Assembly (NCBI RefSeq): GCF_019207085.1
Contig: NZ_JAATOM010000001.1
Span: 372,001 to 436,000 of the forward strand
Direction of reading: 5' to 3'
Length of the DNA stretch: 64,000 nt
Origin: Variovorax sp. dw_308
GTDB lineage: Bacteria > Pseudomonadota > Gammaproteobacteria > Burkholderiales > Burkholderiaceae_C
A program made the position numbers and the translations under genes. Positions 31,112 to 39,127 of the stretch are shown in pieces. The notes under the pieces were generated by a model. The model worked only from the letters and a program-made list of their open reading frames with translations. It had not been told where the DNA came from and ran no database searches. Within the stretch, counting starts at the first letter, position 1. Every line of letters starts with the position of its first letter.

Positions 31112-32335
31112 TCAGGCCAGCAGATCCGCCAGCGTGCGCGCGACCACCTTGGTGGCGCGTCGCAGGTCTTCCAGCACCAGGCGTTCGTCGCTGCGCTTGG
31201 CATGCGACTCGAGCACGGTGCGCGGGCCGGCGCCGTAGATCACGCCGGGGATACCGGCTTCGCCGTACAGCCGCACGTCGGTGTAGAGCGGCGTGCCGAC
31301 GGCCTTGAGGGGCTCGCCGAAGATGGCCTCGCCGTGTTTCTGGATCGCGTCGACCAGCGGCTTGTTGCCGGGCGACGGCTGCATCGAGTTGGCGAGCAGC
31401 AGGCGCTTGATGTCGACCGTGATGCCCGGCATTTCCGCCGCCGCATCGGCAATCACCTTGCGGATGCTGGCCTCGACCTCGACCGGGTTTTCCTCGGGGA
31501 TCATGCGGCGGTCGATCTTCAGGATGACCTTGCCGGGCACCACGTTGGTGTTGGTGCCGCCTTCGATTCGGCCCACGTTCACGTAGGGGTGCGTGATGCC
31601 CTCGACCTTGGAGGTGACCTGCTGGTAGAGCCTGTTCTGCGCATACAGCGCCGTAAGGATCTTCGTCGCGCCCTGCAGCGCGTCGACGCCGCTGGTCGGG
31701 ATGGCCGCGTGGGCCATCTTGCCGTGCACTGTCACTTCCATCTGCAGGCAGCCGTTGTGGGCCGTGACGACTTCGTAGCTGAAGCCTGCCGCGATCATCA
31801 GGTCGGGCTTGGTCAGCTGCTTCTGCAACAGCCAGCCGGGGCCGAGCAGGCCGCCGAATTCCTCGTCGTAGGTGAAGTGCAGTTCCACGCTGCCCTTGCT
31901 CGGCTGCACGACGGCTTCGAGCGCGCGCAGCGCGAAGGTGAAGCTCGCGAAGTCGCTCTTGCTGACCGCAGCGGCGCGTCCATAGAGCGCGCCATCCTTG
32001 ATCTCGCCGCCGTAGGGGTCGTGCGTCCAGCCTTCGCCCGGTGGCACCACGTCGCCGTGGGCATTGAGCGCGATGGTGCGGCCGGGGCCGTACTTGCGGC
32101 GCACGATCAGGTTGGTGATCGATTCGAGGCCGTAGTCCTTCACTTCCTGCTCGGGCACGGCGTGCTTCTCGGCTTCGAAGCCGAAGTCCTTCAGCAGTTC
32201 TGCGGTGCGCTCCGCATGCGGTGCGTTGTTGCCGGGCGGCGTGTCGGTGGGCACCTGCACCAGTTGCTGCAGGTACGTCACTTCCTCGTCGAAGTGAGCG
32301 TCGATCCAGGCGTCTAGCTTTGCGTAGTCAGTCAT
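31112..32335 (-). CDS. M20-family metal-dependent hydrolase (ArgE/DapE-like)
   Basis: A 407-aa cytoplasmic amidohydrolase of the M20 ArgE/DapE group. Metal and catalytic positions seen: His93 and Asp95 in LNAHGDVVPPG, the glutamate pair 158-159 in TYDEEFGG, and a C-terminal His in LESHAKRSDERL. The bridging Asp normally found in a GRGxxDxKG motif is absent; here the motif reads YGRAAAVSKSDF, with Val124 at that place and an Asp four residues later. It lies 4 bp after uraD-allC in the ureide operon. Family members cleave N-acyl or carbamoyl bonds; action on an allantoate-derived intermediate is inference. Confidence 0.8.
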   Translation of the reverse strand: MTDYAKLDAWIDAHFDEEVTYLQQLVQVPTDTPPGNNAPHAERTAELLKDFGFEAEKHAVPEQEVKDYGLESITNLIVRRKYGPGRTIALNAHGDVVPPGEGWTHDPYGGEIKDGALYGRAAAVSKSDFASFTFALRALEAVVQPSKGSVELHFTYDEEFGGLLGPGWLLQKQLTKPDLMIAAGFSYEVVTAHNGCLQMEVTVHGKMAHAAIPTSGVDALQGATKILTALYAQNRLYQQVTSKVEGITHPYVNVGRIEGGTNTNVVPGKVILKIDRRMIPEENPVEVEASIRKVIADAAAEMPGITVDIKRLLLANSMQPSPGNKPLVDAIQKHGEAIFGEPLKAVGTPLYTDVRLYGEAGIPGVIYGAGPRTVLESHAKRSDERLVLEDLRRATKVVARTLADLLA

Positions 32336-32339
32336 ATGT

Positions 32340-34106
32340 TCAGGCCGTCAGTTTGTTCAAGAGATGCTGGAAGGCCTCGACGGCCAGTTGCATGTCGTCC
32401 GAGGTGCTCGATTCGAGCGGGTTGTGGCTGATGCCGGAATTGATGCCGCGCACGAACAGCATGGCTTGCGGCATCACCTCGTGCAGCTTCATCGCATCGT
32501 GGCCGGCGCCGCTGGGCATGCGGAACAGCGGCAGGCCGAGCGAGTCGACCGCATCTTCCCAGCGCTTCTGCCATTCGGGCGCGCTCGGCGCGGCTGCGGC
32601 GCGCATGGTTTCTTCCAGCGTGTAGCGCACGCTGCGGCGTTCGCAGATGTCCTTCAATGCGGCCAGCACGTCGTTGGCGACGGCGTCGCGCTGCGCGTTG
32701 TTGGGCGCGCGGATGTCGAGGCTGAACTTGCAGTTGCCCGGCACGACATTGATGGAGCCGTTCGGCACCTGGAGCATGCCGACGGTGGCAACCGAATCGC
32801 CATCCTTCGCCGCGCGTTGCTCGGCGAACAGAATCAGCTCGGAGACGGCCGCGGCTGCATCGCGACGGCGGTCCATCGGCGTGGTGCCGGCATGGCTGGC
32901 CATGCCGATGATTTCGCCCACATAGCGCACACTGCCGTTGATCGAGGTGACGATCCCGAGCGGCAAGTCCTTCTCGGTCAGCACCGGCCCCTGCTCGATA
33001 TGCACCTCGACGAAGCCGAGGTACTGCGCCGGGTCGCGCTGGATCTTCGGGATGTCTTCTTCCTTGAGGCCCGCATGCTTCATCGCTTCGCGCATCGTGA
33101 TGCCATCGGCATCCTTTTGTTCGAGCCACTCGGAATTGAAGTGGCCGATGAGTGCGCCGGAGCCGAGGAAGGTGGCCTTGTAGCGCTGGCCTTCCTCTTC
33201 CGCGAAGCCGACCACTTCGAAGGCGAAGGGCAGGCGCTTGCCCTGGCGATGGAGTTCGCGCACGCAGGCCATCGGCACGAAGATGCCGAGCCGGCCGTCG
33301 TACTTGCCGCCGTTGCGCACGGTGTCGTAGTGCGAGCCGGTGATCAGCGCCTTGGCGCCAGGCGTCGCGCCTTCGTAGCGGCCGACCACGTTGCCGACCG
33401 CGTCGATGTGCACCGAGTCGAAGCCGCACTCGGTCATCCAGGTGGAGATCAGTGCGGCACAGGCGCGGTGCGCGTCGGTGAGGTAGGTGACGGTGAGCTG
33501 GCCCAGTTCGGCATAGCCCGAGTCGGTGTAGACCGCGAGTTGTTCCTGCCAATCCCACACCTCGTTGCCCAGCGTGATGTCGCGGCCGAACTTGTCGTTC
33601 AGGCGGATCTCTGCGATGCGGTGGATGTTGCGCATCGCCTCGCCCAGTTCGAACGAGGGGTGATGGTGCACGCGGCGCTCGAAGGTCTCGATGATGGTCT
33701 TCTTGTTCAGCCCCGTGCCGCGCGGCCCGCGCACCGCGAGGATGAAGGGGAAGCCGAACTTCTCGCCGTAGGCCTTGTTGAGCCCGCGAATGTGTGCGAG
33801 TTCTTCGGGCGTGCAGTTGGTGAGGCCGGCCTTGCCCTGCTCGTTGGTCGATTCGGCAGTCAGCGTCTTGGCTTCCATCGCCTTGCCGGCCAGCTCGGGG
33901 TGCACGCGGATCAGGCCGAGCTTCTCGTCCTCGCTGGCACGCTCCAGCACCTGCACCATCGCCAACTTCAGATGCGCGAGCGACTTGAAGGGCCGCTCGG
34001 CCAGCGCGCGCTCGCCCACCCAGGGCGAGTGCTCGTAGATGCCGTCGAGCATGGCGACGGCTTCAGGCGCCGAAGCGCTGTTCAGTTGTTCGATGGTCAG
34101 TGCCAT
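32340..34106 (-). CDS. Fusion of OHCU decarboxylase (UraD) and allantoate amidohydrolase (AllC)
   Basis: A 588-aa two-domain enzyme. Residues 1-165 are UraD, which decarboxylates OHCU to S-allantoin; the catalytic His69 is in VHPELAGK, followed by ESTNEQGKAGL. Residues about 175-588 are an M20 allantoate amidohydrolase with all expected metal ligands: SHYDTV, GKYDGRLG, EEEGQRY, VHIEQGP, and the C-terminal GAGHDAM and GISHNPLES. The two steps flank allantoinase in the pathway, and PuuE, which supplies that middle step, is the gene just upstream (13 bp). The ATG at 34106 follows GGGAG. Operon order: GntR, puuE, this gene, M20, hydrolase. Confidence 0.93.
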   Translation of the reverse strand: MALTIEQLNSASAPEAVAMLDGIYEHSPWVGERALAERPFKSLAHLKLAMVQVLERASEDEKLGLIRVHPELAGKAMEAKTLTAESTNEQGKAGLTNCTPEELAHIRGLNKAYGEKFGFPFILAVRGPRGTGLNKKTIIETFERRVHHHPSFELGEAMRNIHRIAEIRLNDKFGRDITLGNEVWDWQEQLAVYTDSGYAELGQLTVTYLTDAHRACAALISTWMTECGFDSVHIDAVGNVVGRYEGATPGAKALITGSHYDTVRNGGKYDGRLGIFVPMACVRELHRQGKRLPFAFEVVGFAEEEGQRYKATFLGSGALIGHFNSEWLEQKDADGITMREAMKHAGLKEEDIPKIQRDPAQYLGFVEVHIEQGPVLTEKDLPLGIVTSINGSVRYVGEIIGMASHAGTTPMDRRRDAAAAVSELILFAEQRAAKDGDSVATVGMLQVPNGSINVVPGNCKFSLDIRAPNNAQRDAVANDVLAALKDICERRSVRYTLEETMRAAAAPSAPEWQKRWEDAVDSLGLPLFRMPSGAGHDAMKLHEVMPQAMLFVRGINSGISHNPLESSTSDDMQLAVEAFQHLLNKLTA

Positions 34107-34119
34107 TTGGAGTCTCCCT

Positions 34120-35058
34120 TTATGCAGTGAACGGGTGCACTTTCTTCCAGTGCTGTGCGATGTCGATGCGGCGGCATACCCAGACCTTGTCGTGCTTCTG
34201 CACATGGTCGAGGAAGCGCTTCAACGCGCCGATGCGGCCGGGCTTTCCGAGCAGGCGGCAATGCATGCCGATGCTCATCATCTTGGGCGCCTCTTCGCCT
34301 TCGGCATACAGCGCGTCGAAGCTGTCGCGCAGGTAGTTGAAGAAGTGCTCGCCGGTGTTGAAGCCCTGGGCCTGCACGAAGCGCATGTCGTTGCAGTCGA
34401 GCGAGTAGGGCACCACCAGGTGCGGCACCACGCTGCCGTCGGACTTGGTGACCTGCATGTAGAAAGGCAGGTCGTCGCCGTAATAGTCGCTGTCGTACTC
34501 GTAGCCGCCGTGGTCGGCCAGCAGGCGGCGCGTGTTGGGGCTGTCGCGGCCGGTGTACCAGCCCAGCGGCCACTGGCCCTTGGTCATGTCGCGGATGACA
34601 TGCGTGGCCAGGTCCATGTGCCGCTTCTCGTTGGACGCGGGCAGGTTCTGGTAGTGGATCCAGCGCAGGCCGTGGTTGGCGATCTCGTAGTCGTTCTTCA
34701 GGAATACGTCGAGCAGCTCGGGGTAGCGCTGCAGGGCCATGCCGACACCGAAGACGGTCATCGGCAAGCCGCGCGATTCGAACTCGCGCAGGATGCGCCA
34801 GACGCCGGCGCGCGAGCCGTACTCGTACATCGACTCCATCGTCATGTGGCGGTTTTCGTAGGCCTGCGCGGTGACCAGTTCGGAGAGGAAGGTCTCCGAG
34901 GTCGGGTCGCCGTGCAGCACGTTGTTTTCGCCGCCTTCCTCGTAGTTGAGGACGAACTGGACGGCGATCTTCGCGCCGTTGGGCCACTGGGCATGGGGAA
35001 CATTGCGGCCGTAGCCGATCATGTCCCTTGGGTAGGGAGTCTTCGGGGAATCGCTCAT
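34120..35058 (-). CDS. puuE: Allantoinase, polysaccharide-deacetylase type (PuuE)
   Basis: Hydrolyses S-allantoin to allantoate. It belongs to the metal-independent PuuE family with the NodB/polysaccharide deacetylase fold, not to the classical metal-dependent allantoinases. 312 aa, the normal length, with the family start YPRDMIGYGRNVPHAQWPNG and conserved VLNYEEGGENNVLHGD. It is the first enzyme gene after the GntR regulator (14 bp gap) and precedes uraD-allC. The operator TGTATACA upstream of the GntR gene would control the whole operon. Confidence 0.95.
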   Translation of the reverse strand: MSDSPKTPYPRDMIGYGRNVPHAQWPNGAKIAVQFVLNYEEGGENNVLHGDPTSETFLSELVTAQAYENRHMTMESMYEYGSRAGVWRILREFESRGLPMTVFGVGMALQRYPELLDVFLKNDYEIANHGLRWIHYQNLPASNEKRHMDLATHVIRDMTKGQWPLGWYTGRDSPNTRRLLADHGGYEYDSDYYGDDLPFYMQVTKSDGSVVPHLVVPYSLDCNDMRFVQAQGFNTGEHFFNYLRDSFDALYAEGEEAPKMMSIGMHCRLLGKPGRIGALKRFLDHVQKHDKVWVCRRIDIAQHWKKVHPFTA

Positions 35059-35072
35059 GATGGTTTGCGCCG

Positions 35073-35741
35073 CTAGGACAGCGCGAGGGAAATATCGTTT
35101 GTCGGAACCTTGCGGTCGAAGGTCAGGTTGGCCTCGACGTTCTCAAGGTGTTCAGTCATCAGGCGCACTGCGCGTTCTTCGTCCCTCGCCGCCAGCGCTT
35201 TCACGATGTCGGCGTGCTCATCATTCGAATGTTCTGCTGCACTGGCGCTCTGATACATCAAGGTGATCAAAGCGCAGCGTGAAATCAGCTCTCCCAGGAT
35301 CTGGGCCAATACCGTGTTGCCCATGAGTTCCGCCATGCGCACATGGAAGTCGCCCAGCAACTCGGTGCGGCCCGAGATGTCCTCGCCTGCGACGGCGGAT
35401 TTCTCCAGCGCCACGTGTTCCTTCAACGCCTTGATCTTGGCCGGGGTGACGGTGCGCACGAAGGCGCGCGTCATCTCGGCTTCGAGCATGCGGCGCACCG
35501 CGAAAACCTGCCTTGCCTCGTCCACCGCAGGCGCCGCCACGAAGGCACCGCGCGCGGGCTCCAGCCGGATCAAGCGGTTTTGCGAGAGCTGGAACAGGGC
35601 TTGCCTGACCAGCGTGCGCGACACGCCGAAGTGGTCCGCCAGCTTCTGCTCGGCCAGCTTGGTGCCGGGCTGCAGGCGGTGGTCGACAATGGCTTTGGTC
35701 AGCGCGTCGACGATAGAGCGAGTGGCGGATGAGGACTCCAT
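35073..35741 (-). CDS. GntR/FadR-family regulator of the urate/allantoin genes
   Basis: A 222-aa GntR protein. The winged HTH (KLAEQKLADHFGVSRTLVRQ and ALFQLSQNRLIRL) occupies about residues 25-70, followed by an FCD ligand domain (LLGDFHVRMAELMGNTVLAQ). The ATG at 35741 gives the family N-terminus. It heads the puuE operon, and a TGTATACA palindrome lies 31 bp before its start and 50 bp before divergent uraH. The same palindrome occurs before puuD and the NCS1 permease, so it is the likely regulator of all these. The inducer is probably urate or a ureide. It is comparable in role to the GntR regulators of hpx/puu purine genes in other bacteria. Confidence 0.88.
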   Translation of the reverse strand: MESSSATRSIVDALTKAIVDHRLQPGTKLAEQKLADHFGVSRTLVRQALFQLSQNRLIRLEPARGAFVAAPAVDEARQVFAVRRMLEAEMTRAFVRTVTPAKIKALKEHVALEKSAVAGEDISGRTELLGDFHVRMAELMGNTVLAQILGELISRCALITLMYQSASAAEHSNDEHADIVKALAARDEERAVRLMTEHLENVEANLTFDRKVPTNDISLALS

Positions 35742-35771
35742 GATTTTTATGATAGTCCGAAAGTCAAGAAC

Positions 35772-35779
35772 TGTATACA
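35772..35779. promoter_or_regulatory. TGTATACA operator between the GntR gene and uraH
   Basis: Perfect palindrome in the 87-bp divergent spacer; the flank reads CTGTATACACTTTTGTCCAC. The copy before puuD shares the same ACTT..GTCCAC extension. The core includes TATACA, a possible -10 hexamer, so binding could block initiation in both directions. Confidence 0.7.
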
Positions 35780-35828
35780 CTTTTGTCCACCGGAATTTCC
35801 CGCGACAAAATTTCCAGGAGCGTTTCTC

Positions 35829-36179
35829 ATGGGCTTGAGCACACACGTACTCGACACGATGCATGGCGGCCCGGCGGCCGGCATGTCCGTGGCGCTTTAC
35901 ACCACCGACGGCGAGCAGGCCACGCTGGTGCGCCAGTTCACGCTGAACCACGACGGCCGCAGCGACGGCCCGCTATACGACAACACCACCATCAAGGTCG
36001 GCACCTACCGGTTGGTGTTCGACGTGGCGGGCTATTTCAAGGCGAAGGGCGTGACGCTGCCCGAGCCCAATTTCCTGAACAAGGTGGCGCTGGACTTCGG
36101 CGTGGCGCATACCGACCAGCACTATCACGTGCCGTTGCTGGTCAGCCCCTGGAGCTATTCCACCTACCGCGGTTCGTGA
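35829..36179 (+). CDS. uraH: 5-hydroxyisourate hydrolase (transthyretin-like)
   Basis: Opens 5-hydroxyisourate to OHCU, the step between PuuD and UraD. 116 aa, typical of the TRP/HIUase family. It has the N-terminal LSTHVLDTMHGGPAAGM with His6, the middle HDGRSDGPL, a C-terminal HYHVPLLVSPW, and the diagnostic YRGS as its last four residues. It is divergent from the GntR regulator with a shared operator in the spacer. No signal peptide, so it is cytoplasmic. Confidence 0.96.
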   Translation: MGLSTHVLDTMHGGPAAGMSVALYTTDGEQATLVRQFTLNHDGRSDGPLYDNTTIKVGTYRLVFDVAGYFKAKGVTLPEPNFLNKVALDFGVAHTDQHYHVPLLVSPWSYSTYRGS

Positions 36180-36192
36180 ACCGCGTCAGTGG

Positions 36193-36687
36193 TTACAGCT
36201 GCCCTTCGCTGAGTGTGTCCAGTTGAAAGCGACCGCCCTTGTCCCACAGCCAGGTGTCGGTGTACGTCACCTTGCCCAGCTTCGTGGCGACGGGGAAGGG
36301 CGAGGCGGCGAGCACGGTGCGCTCGATCTCGGCAATGACCTCCGGCGCATGCTGCGGCGCACGCATCCAGTGCATCGAGACGACCTTGCCGCCGGCGTCG
36401 ACATTCACCTCCAGCGTGCCGATGGCATAGAGCATCGGCGGCAGCTTGCCCTCGTAGATGCGTTGCGCATTGATCTCGTAGATGTGGCGGGCGGCATCGC
36501 GCCGGTAGTCGCGTGCAGTGCCGGCGTTCGACGGGCGGGGCGGGGCGGTCGCGGCCTTGTCGCGGCCCGGCGTGGCATTGCTCAACTGGCCGGGAACGGT
36601 GCCGGTGCTGCCGCAGCCGGCGAGCCACGCGGCGCAGAGCAGGGCGCTGGCTTGGGCGAGTCGGCGCAGGGTGGGCGAAAGGTTCAT
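36193..36687 (-). CDS. Small lipoprotein with a TonB-C-like domain
   Basis: A 164-aa predicted lipoprotein. The signal peptide MNLSPTLRRLAQASALLCAA ends in the lipobox LAGC. A low-complexity linker of about 50 residues follows, then a domain (YAIGTLEVNVDAGGKVVSMH) resembling the C-terminal domain of TonB-like energy transducers and similar periplasmic proteins. The ATG at 36687 is chosen because the lipoprotein signal starts there. It lies between uraH and xdhC, on the opposite strand to both. A role in purine use is not shown; it may be an unrelated envelope protein caught in the cluster. Confidence 0.75.
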   Translation of the reverse strand: MNLSPTLRRLAQASALLCAAWLAGCGSTGTVPGQLSNATPGRDKAATAPPRPSNAGTARDYRRDAARHIYEINAQRIYEGKLPPMLYAIGTLEVNVDAGGKVVSMHWMRAPQHAPEVIAEIERTVLAASPFPVATKLGKVTYTDTWLWDKGGRFQLDTLSEGQL

Positions 36688-36788
36688 CGGCGGGGTTATA
36701 CCGTGCTCGCAAAACCCGAGGGCAACTGGAGGTTTCGGCGCCTTGCCCGGCAGGTCCCGACCGCGGCGCACGGCCTGGAGATGTTCCA

Positions 36789-37598
36789 GTGAGCGGCGAC
36801 GTCGACCTGCTGCTCGACCGCCTGTCGCGCGAGGACGGCGTGCTGGTGCGCATCACCCGCACCCAGGGCTCCGCGCCGCGCGAAGCCGGCACCTGGATGG
36901 CGGTCTGGGCCGATGGGCTCACCGCCACCATCGGCGGCGGCCAGCTCGAGTTCCAGGCCACGCAGGAGGCACGCGACTGGCTGTTGGGCGGCGCGCCCAT
37001 CCCTGAGGTGCGGCGCTACCCGCTCGGCCCGAGCCTGGGACAGTGTTGCGGCGGCGTGGTGTTTCTTTCGTATCAGCACATCTCGGCAGGCGACCGTGCC
37101 GCACTGCAGCGCGAACTCGTGGCCCGGCTGGCGCCGGCGGCGCTGTTCGGCGGCGGCCACGTAGGCGCGGCGCTGGCGCGCTTGCTGGCCGGCCTGCCGT
37201 ATTCGGTGCGCTGGATCGACAGCCGGGACGGCGTGTTCCCCGACGCCCTGCCGGCGCAGGTCGAAACCGAATACTCCGAGCCGGTGCAGGACGCAGTGGC
37301 CCAGCTTGCGCCCGGTTCGCACGTGGTGATCATGAGCTTCAGCCATGCGGAAGACCTCGACATCGTCATCGCCTGCCTGAAGCGCCTGCGCGAGCGCGAT
37401 GACCTGCCTTATGTCGGCCTGATCGGCAGCAAGACCAAATGGGCGACCTTCAGGCACAGGCTGGAGGCGCGCGGGTTTGCGGAAAGCGAGCTGGCGCGGA
37501 TTACGTGCCCCATCGGCGTGCCGGGCATCACCGGCAAGGAGCCGGAGGTGATCGCCGTTGCGGTTGCGGCACAGTTGTTGCAACTGCGCCAAGGCTGA
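36789..37598 (+). CDS. xdhC: Xanthine dehydrogenase accessory protein XdhC
   Basis: Binds sulfurated molybdenum cofactor and inserts it into xanthine dehydrogenase. 269 aa. Family motifs: the start region VLVRITRTQGSAPREAGTWM, the LGQCCGGVV motif, and the Rossmann segment ALFGGGHVGAALARLL. Translation begins at GTG 36789, with a GGAG box 8 bp upstream and no suitable ATG; longer frames upstream have non-coding composition. The enzyme it matures, XdhAB, is not in this window, although xdhC normally follows xdhB. It lies between uraH and puuD. Confidence 0.92.
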   Translation: MSGDVDLLLDRLSREDGVLVRITRTQGSAPREAGTWMAVWADGLTATIGGGQLEFQATQEARDWLLGGAPIPEVRRYPLGPSLGQCCGGVVFLSYQHISAGDRAALQRELVARLAPAALFGGGHVGAALARLLAGLPYSVRWIDSRDGVFPDALPAQVETEYSEPVQDAVAQLAPGSHVVIMSFSHAEDLDIVIACLKRLRERDDLPYVGLIGSKTKWATFRHRLEARGFAESELARITCPIGVPGITGKEPEVIAVAVAAQLLQLRQG

Positions 37599-37625
37599 AA
37601 AACTATGGACGCAGCGCGAAAAAAT

Positions 37626-37633
37626 TGTATACA
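37626..37633. promoter_or_regulatory. TGTATACA operator upstream of puuD
   Basis: Perfect palindrome with flank TTGTATACACTTCGGTCCAC, 126 bp before the puuD start and 28 bp after the xdhC stop. It shows that puuD has its own controlled promoter rather than relying on read-through from xdhC. Confidence 0.7.
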
Positions 37634-37758
37634 CTTCGGTCCACAAGCCGCAGCGGAGCGAGGGAATCGCGGCTTTCTTTCTGTTCACAGCCCCGCAGTG
37701 GTGAGCAGAGGTAAACATAAACGCGGCGCCAAGCAGTGCCGCCAGGGTTGAGAGCATC

Positions 37759-38964
37759 ATGGAAAGCTACTACCTCGATTGGGCCAATCTGCTCCTGCGG
37801 TGGGTCCACGTCATCACCGCGGTCGCATGGATCGGCGCCTCGTTCTATTTCGTGATGCTGGACAACAGCCTCGAAAGGCCGCAAGACCAGGAATCGCTCG
37901 ACAAGGGTGTGGGCGGCGAGCAATGGGCCGTGCACGGCGGCGGCTTCTACAACATGCAGAAGTACCTGCTGGCGCCCAAGGTGCTGCCGGACCACCTGCA
38001 CTGGTCGTACTGGGAGAGCTACACCACCTGGATCACCGGGTTCTCGCTCTTCACCATGTCGTACCTGTGGAACGCGAGCACCTACCTCATCGACAAGAGC
38101 AAGATGGACTGGCAACCCGGCGCCGCCATCGGCGTGGCGCTGGCCTTCTTCGTCGTGTTCTGGATGGTCTACGACGGCATCTGCCAGATCTTCGGCAAGC
38201 GCAAGAACGGCGACACCGTCGTCGGCGTGCTGATCGCGCTGTTCATCGTGTTCGCGACCTGGCTGGCCTGCCACCTGTTCGCGGGCCGCGCGGCCTTCCT
38301 GCTGGTTGGCGCCATGATGGCCACGACCATGAGCGGCAACGTGTTCTTCTGGATCATCCCCGGCCAGCGCAAGAACGTCGCGGCGCTGCGCGCAGGCCAG
38401 CCGGTCGACCCGGTGCACGGCCAGCGCGGCAAGCAGCGCAGCGTGCACAACACCTACTTCACGCTGCCGGTGCTGTTCGCGATGCTGAGCAACCACTACA
38501 GCTTCACCTATACGCACCAGTACAACTGGATCGTGCTGCTGCTCATCATGCTGGGCGGCGCGGCGATCCGCCAGTTCTTCGTGGTGCGGCACCGCTTCAA
38601 GCTGGGCAATGCGGGCAACCCGCTGCCGTACGCGCTGTTCGGCATCGCGGTGCTGGGCCTGACCATCGTGTGGATGAAGCCGGAGCCGGCCGCGGCGCCA
38701 GCGCCTGGCGCGGTGGAGCAGAAGGTGTCCTTCGGCGAGGTGCAGAAGGTGCTGGAGCAGCGCTGCTACATGTGCCACGGCACGGCGATGCAGATGAAGA
38801 ACGTGCGGGTCGATTCGCCCGACCAGGTGGCTGCGCATGCGCAGGGCATCTACCAGCAGGTGGTGGTCACGAAGATCATGCCGATGAACAACGCGACGGG
38901 CATCACCGATGCGGAGCGGGCGCTGATCGGGAAGTGGTTTGAAGGCGGCGCGCCGACGAAATGA
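37759..38964 (+). CDS. puuD: Membrane-bound cytochrome-c urate oxidase (PuuD)
   Basis: Oxidises urate to 5-hydroxyisourate, passing electrons to the respiratory chain through its own haem rather than making peroxide. 401 aa: an N-terminal membrane part (residues 1-315) of about eight helices, starting MESYYLDWANLLLRWVHVIT and containing conserved histidines (WVHVI, VHGGGFYNMQKY, HNTYFTLPVLF), then a C-terminal cytochrome c domain with haem motif CYMCH at 336-340 and a distal Met in KIMPMNN. It matches the PuuD family in layout and length. Operator upstream; terminator at 39002-39036. Confidence 0.95.
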   Translation: MESYYLDWANLLLRWVHVITAVAWIGASFYFVMLDNSLERPQDQESLDKGVGGEQWAVHGGGFYNMQKYLLAPKVLPDHLHWSYWESYTTWITGFSLFTMSYLWNASTYLIDKSKMDWQPGAAIGVALAFFVVFWMVYDGICQIFGKRKNGDTVVGVLIALFIVFATWLACHLFAGRAAFLLVGAMMATTMSGNVFFWIIPGQRKNVAALRAGQPVDPVHGQRGKQRSVHNTYFTLPVLFAMLSNHYSFTYTHQYNWIVLLLIMLGGAAIRQFFVVRHRFKLGNAGNPLPYALFGIAVLGLTIVWMKPEPAAAPAPGAVEQKVSFGEVQKVLEQRCYMCHGTAMQMKNVRVDSPDQVAAHAQGIYQQVVVTKIMPMNNATGITDAERALIGKWFEGGAPTK

Positions 38965-39001
38965 CCTGACGCGCGGTTTCACGGTAGCGCCACGAAGCAA
39001 G

Positions 39002-39036
39002 AAGCCCCTGAGTCTTGATGATTCAGGGGCTTTTTT
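39002..39036 (+). terminator. Rho-independent terminator after puuD
   Basis: Perfect 10-bp stem AAGCCCCTGA (39002-39011) with TCAGGGGCTT (39023-39032), an 11-nt loop and six T at 39031-39036. It lies 38 bp after the puuD stop. Confidence 0.92.
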
Positions 39037-39127
39037 CCGTCTGAGGCGTTGCAATTCCTCGCTGTGGCTATGGCTTGCGCCTGGCATCCTGTCCCCGGCC
39101 GAGGTGCTCTCTTTCACGGGGACTTGT

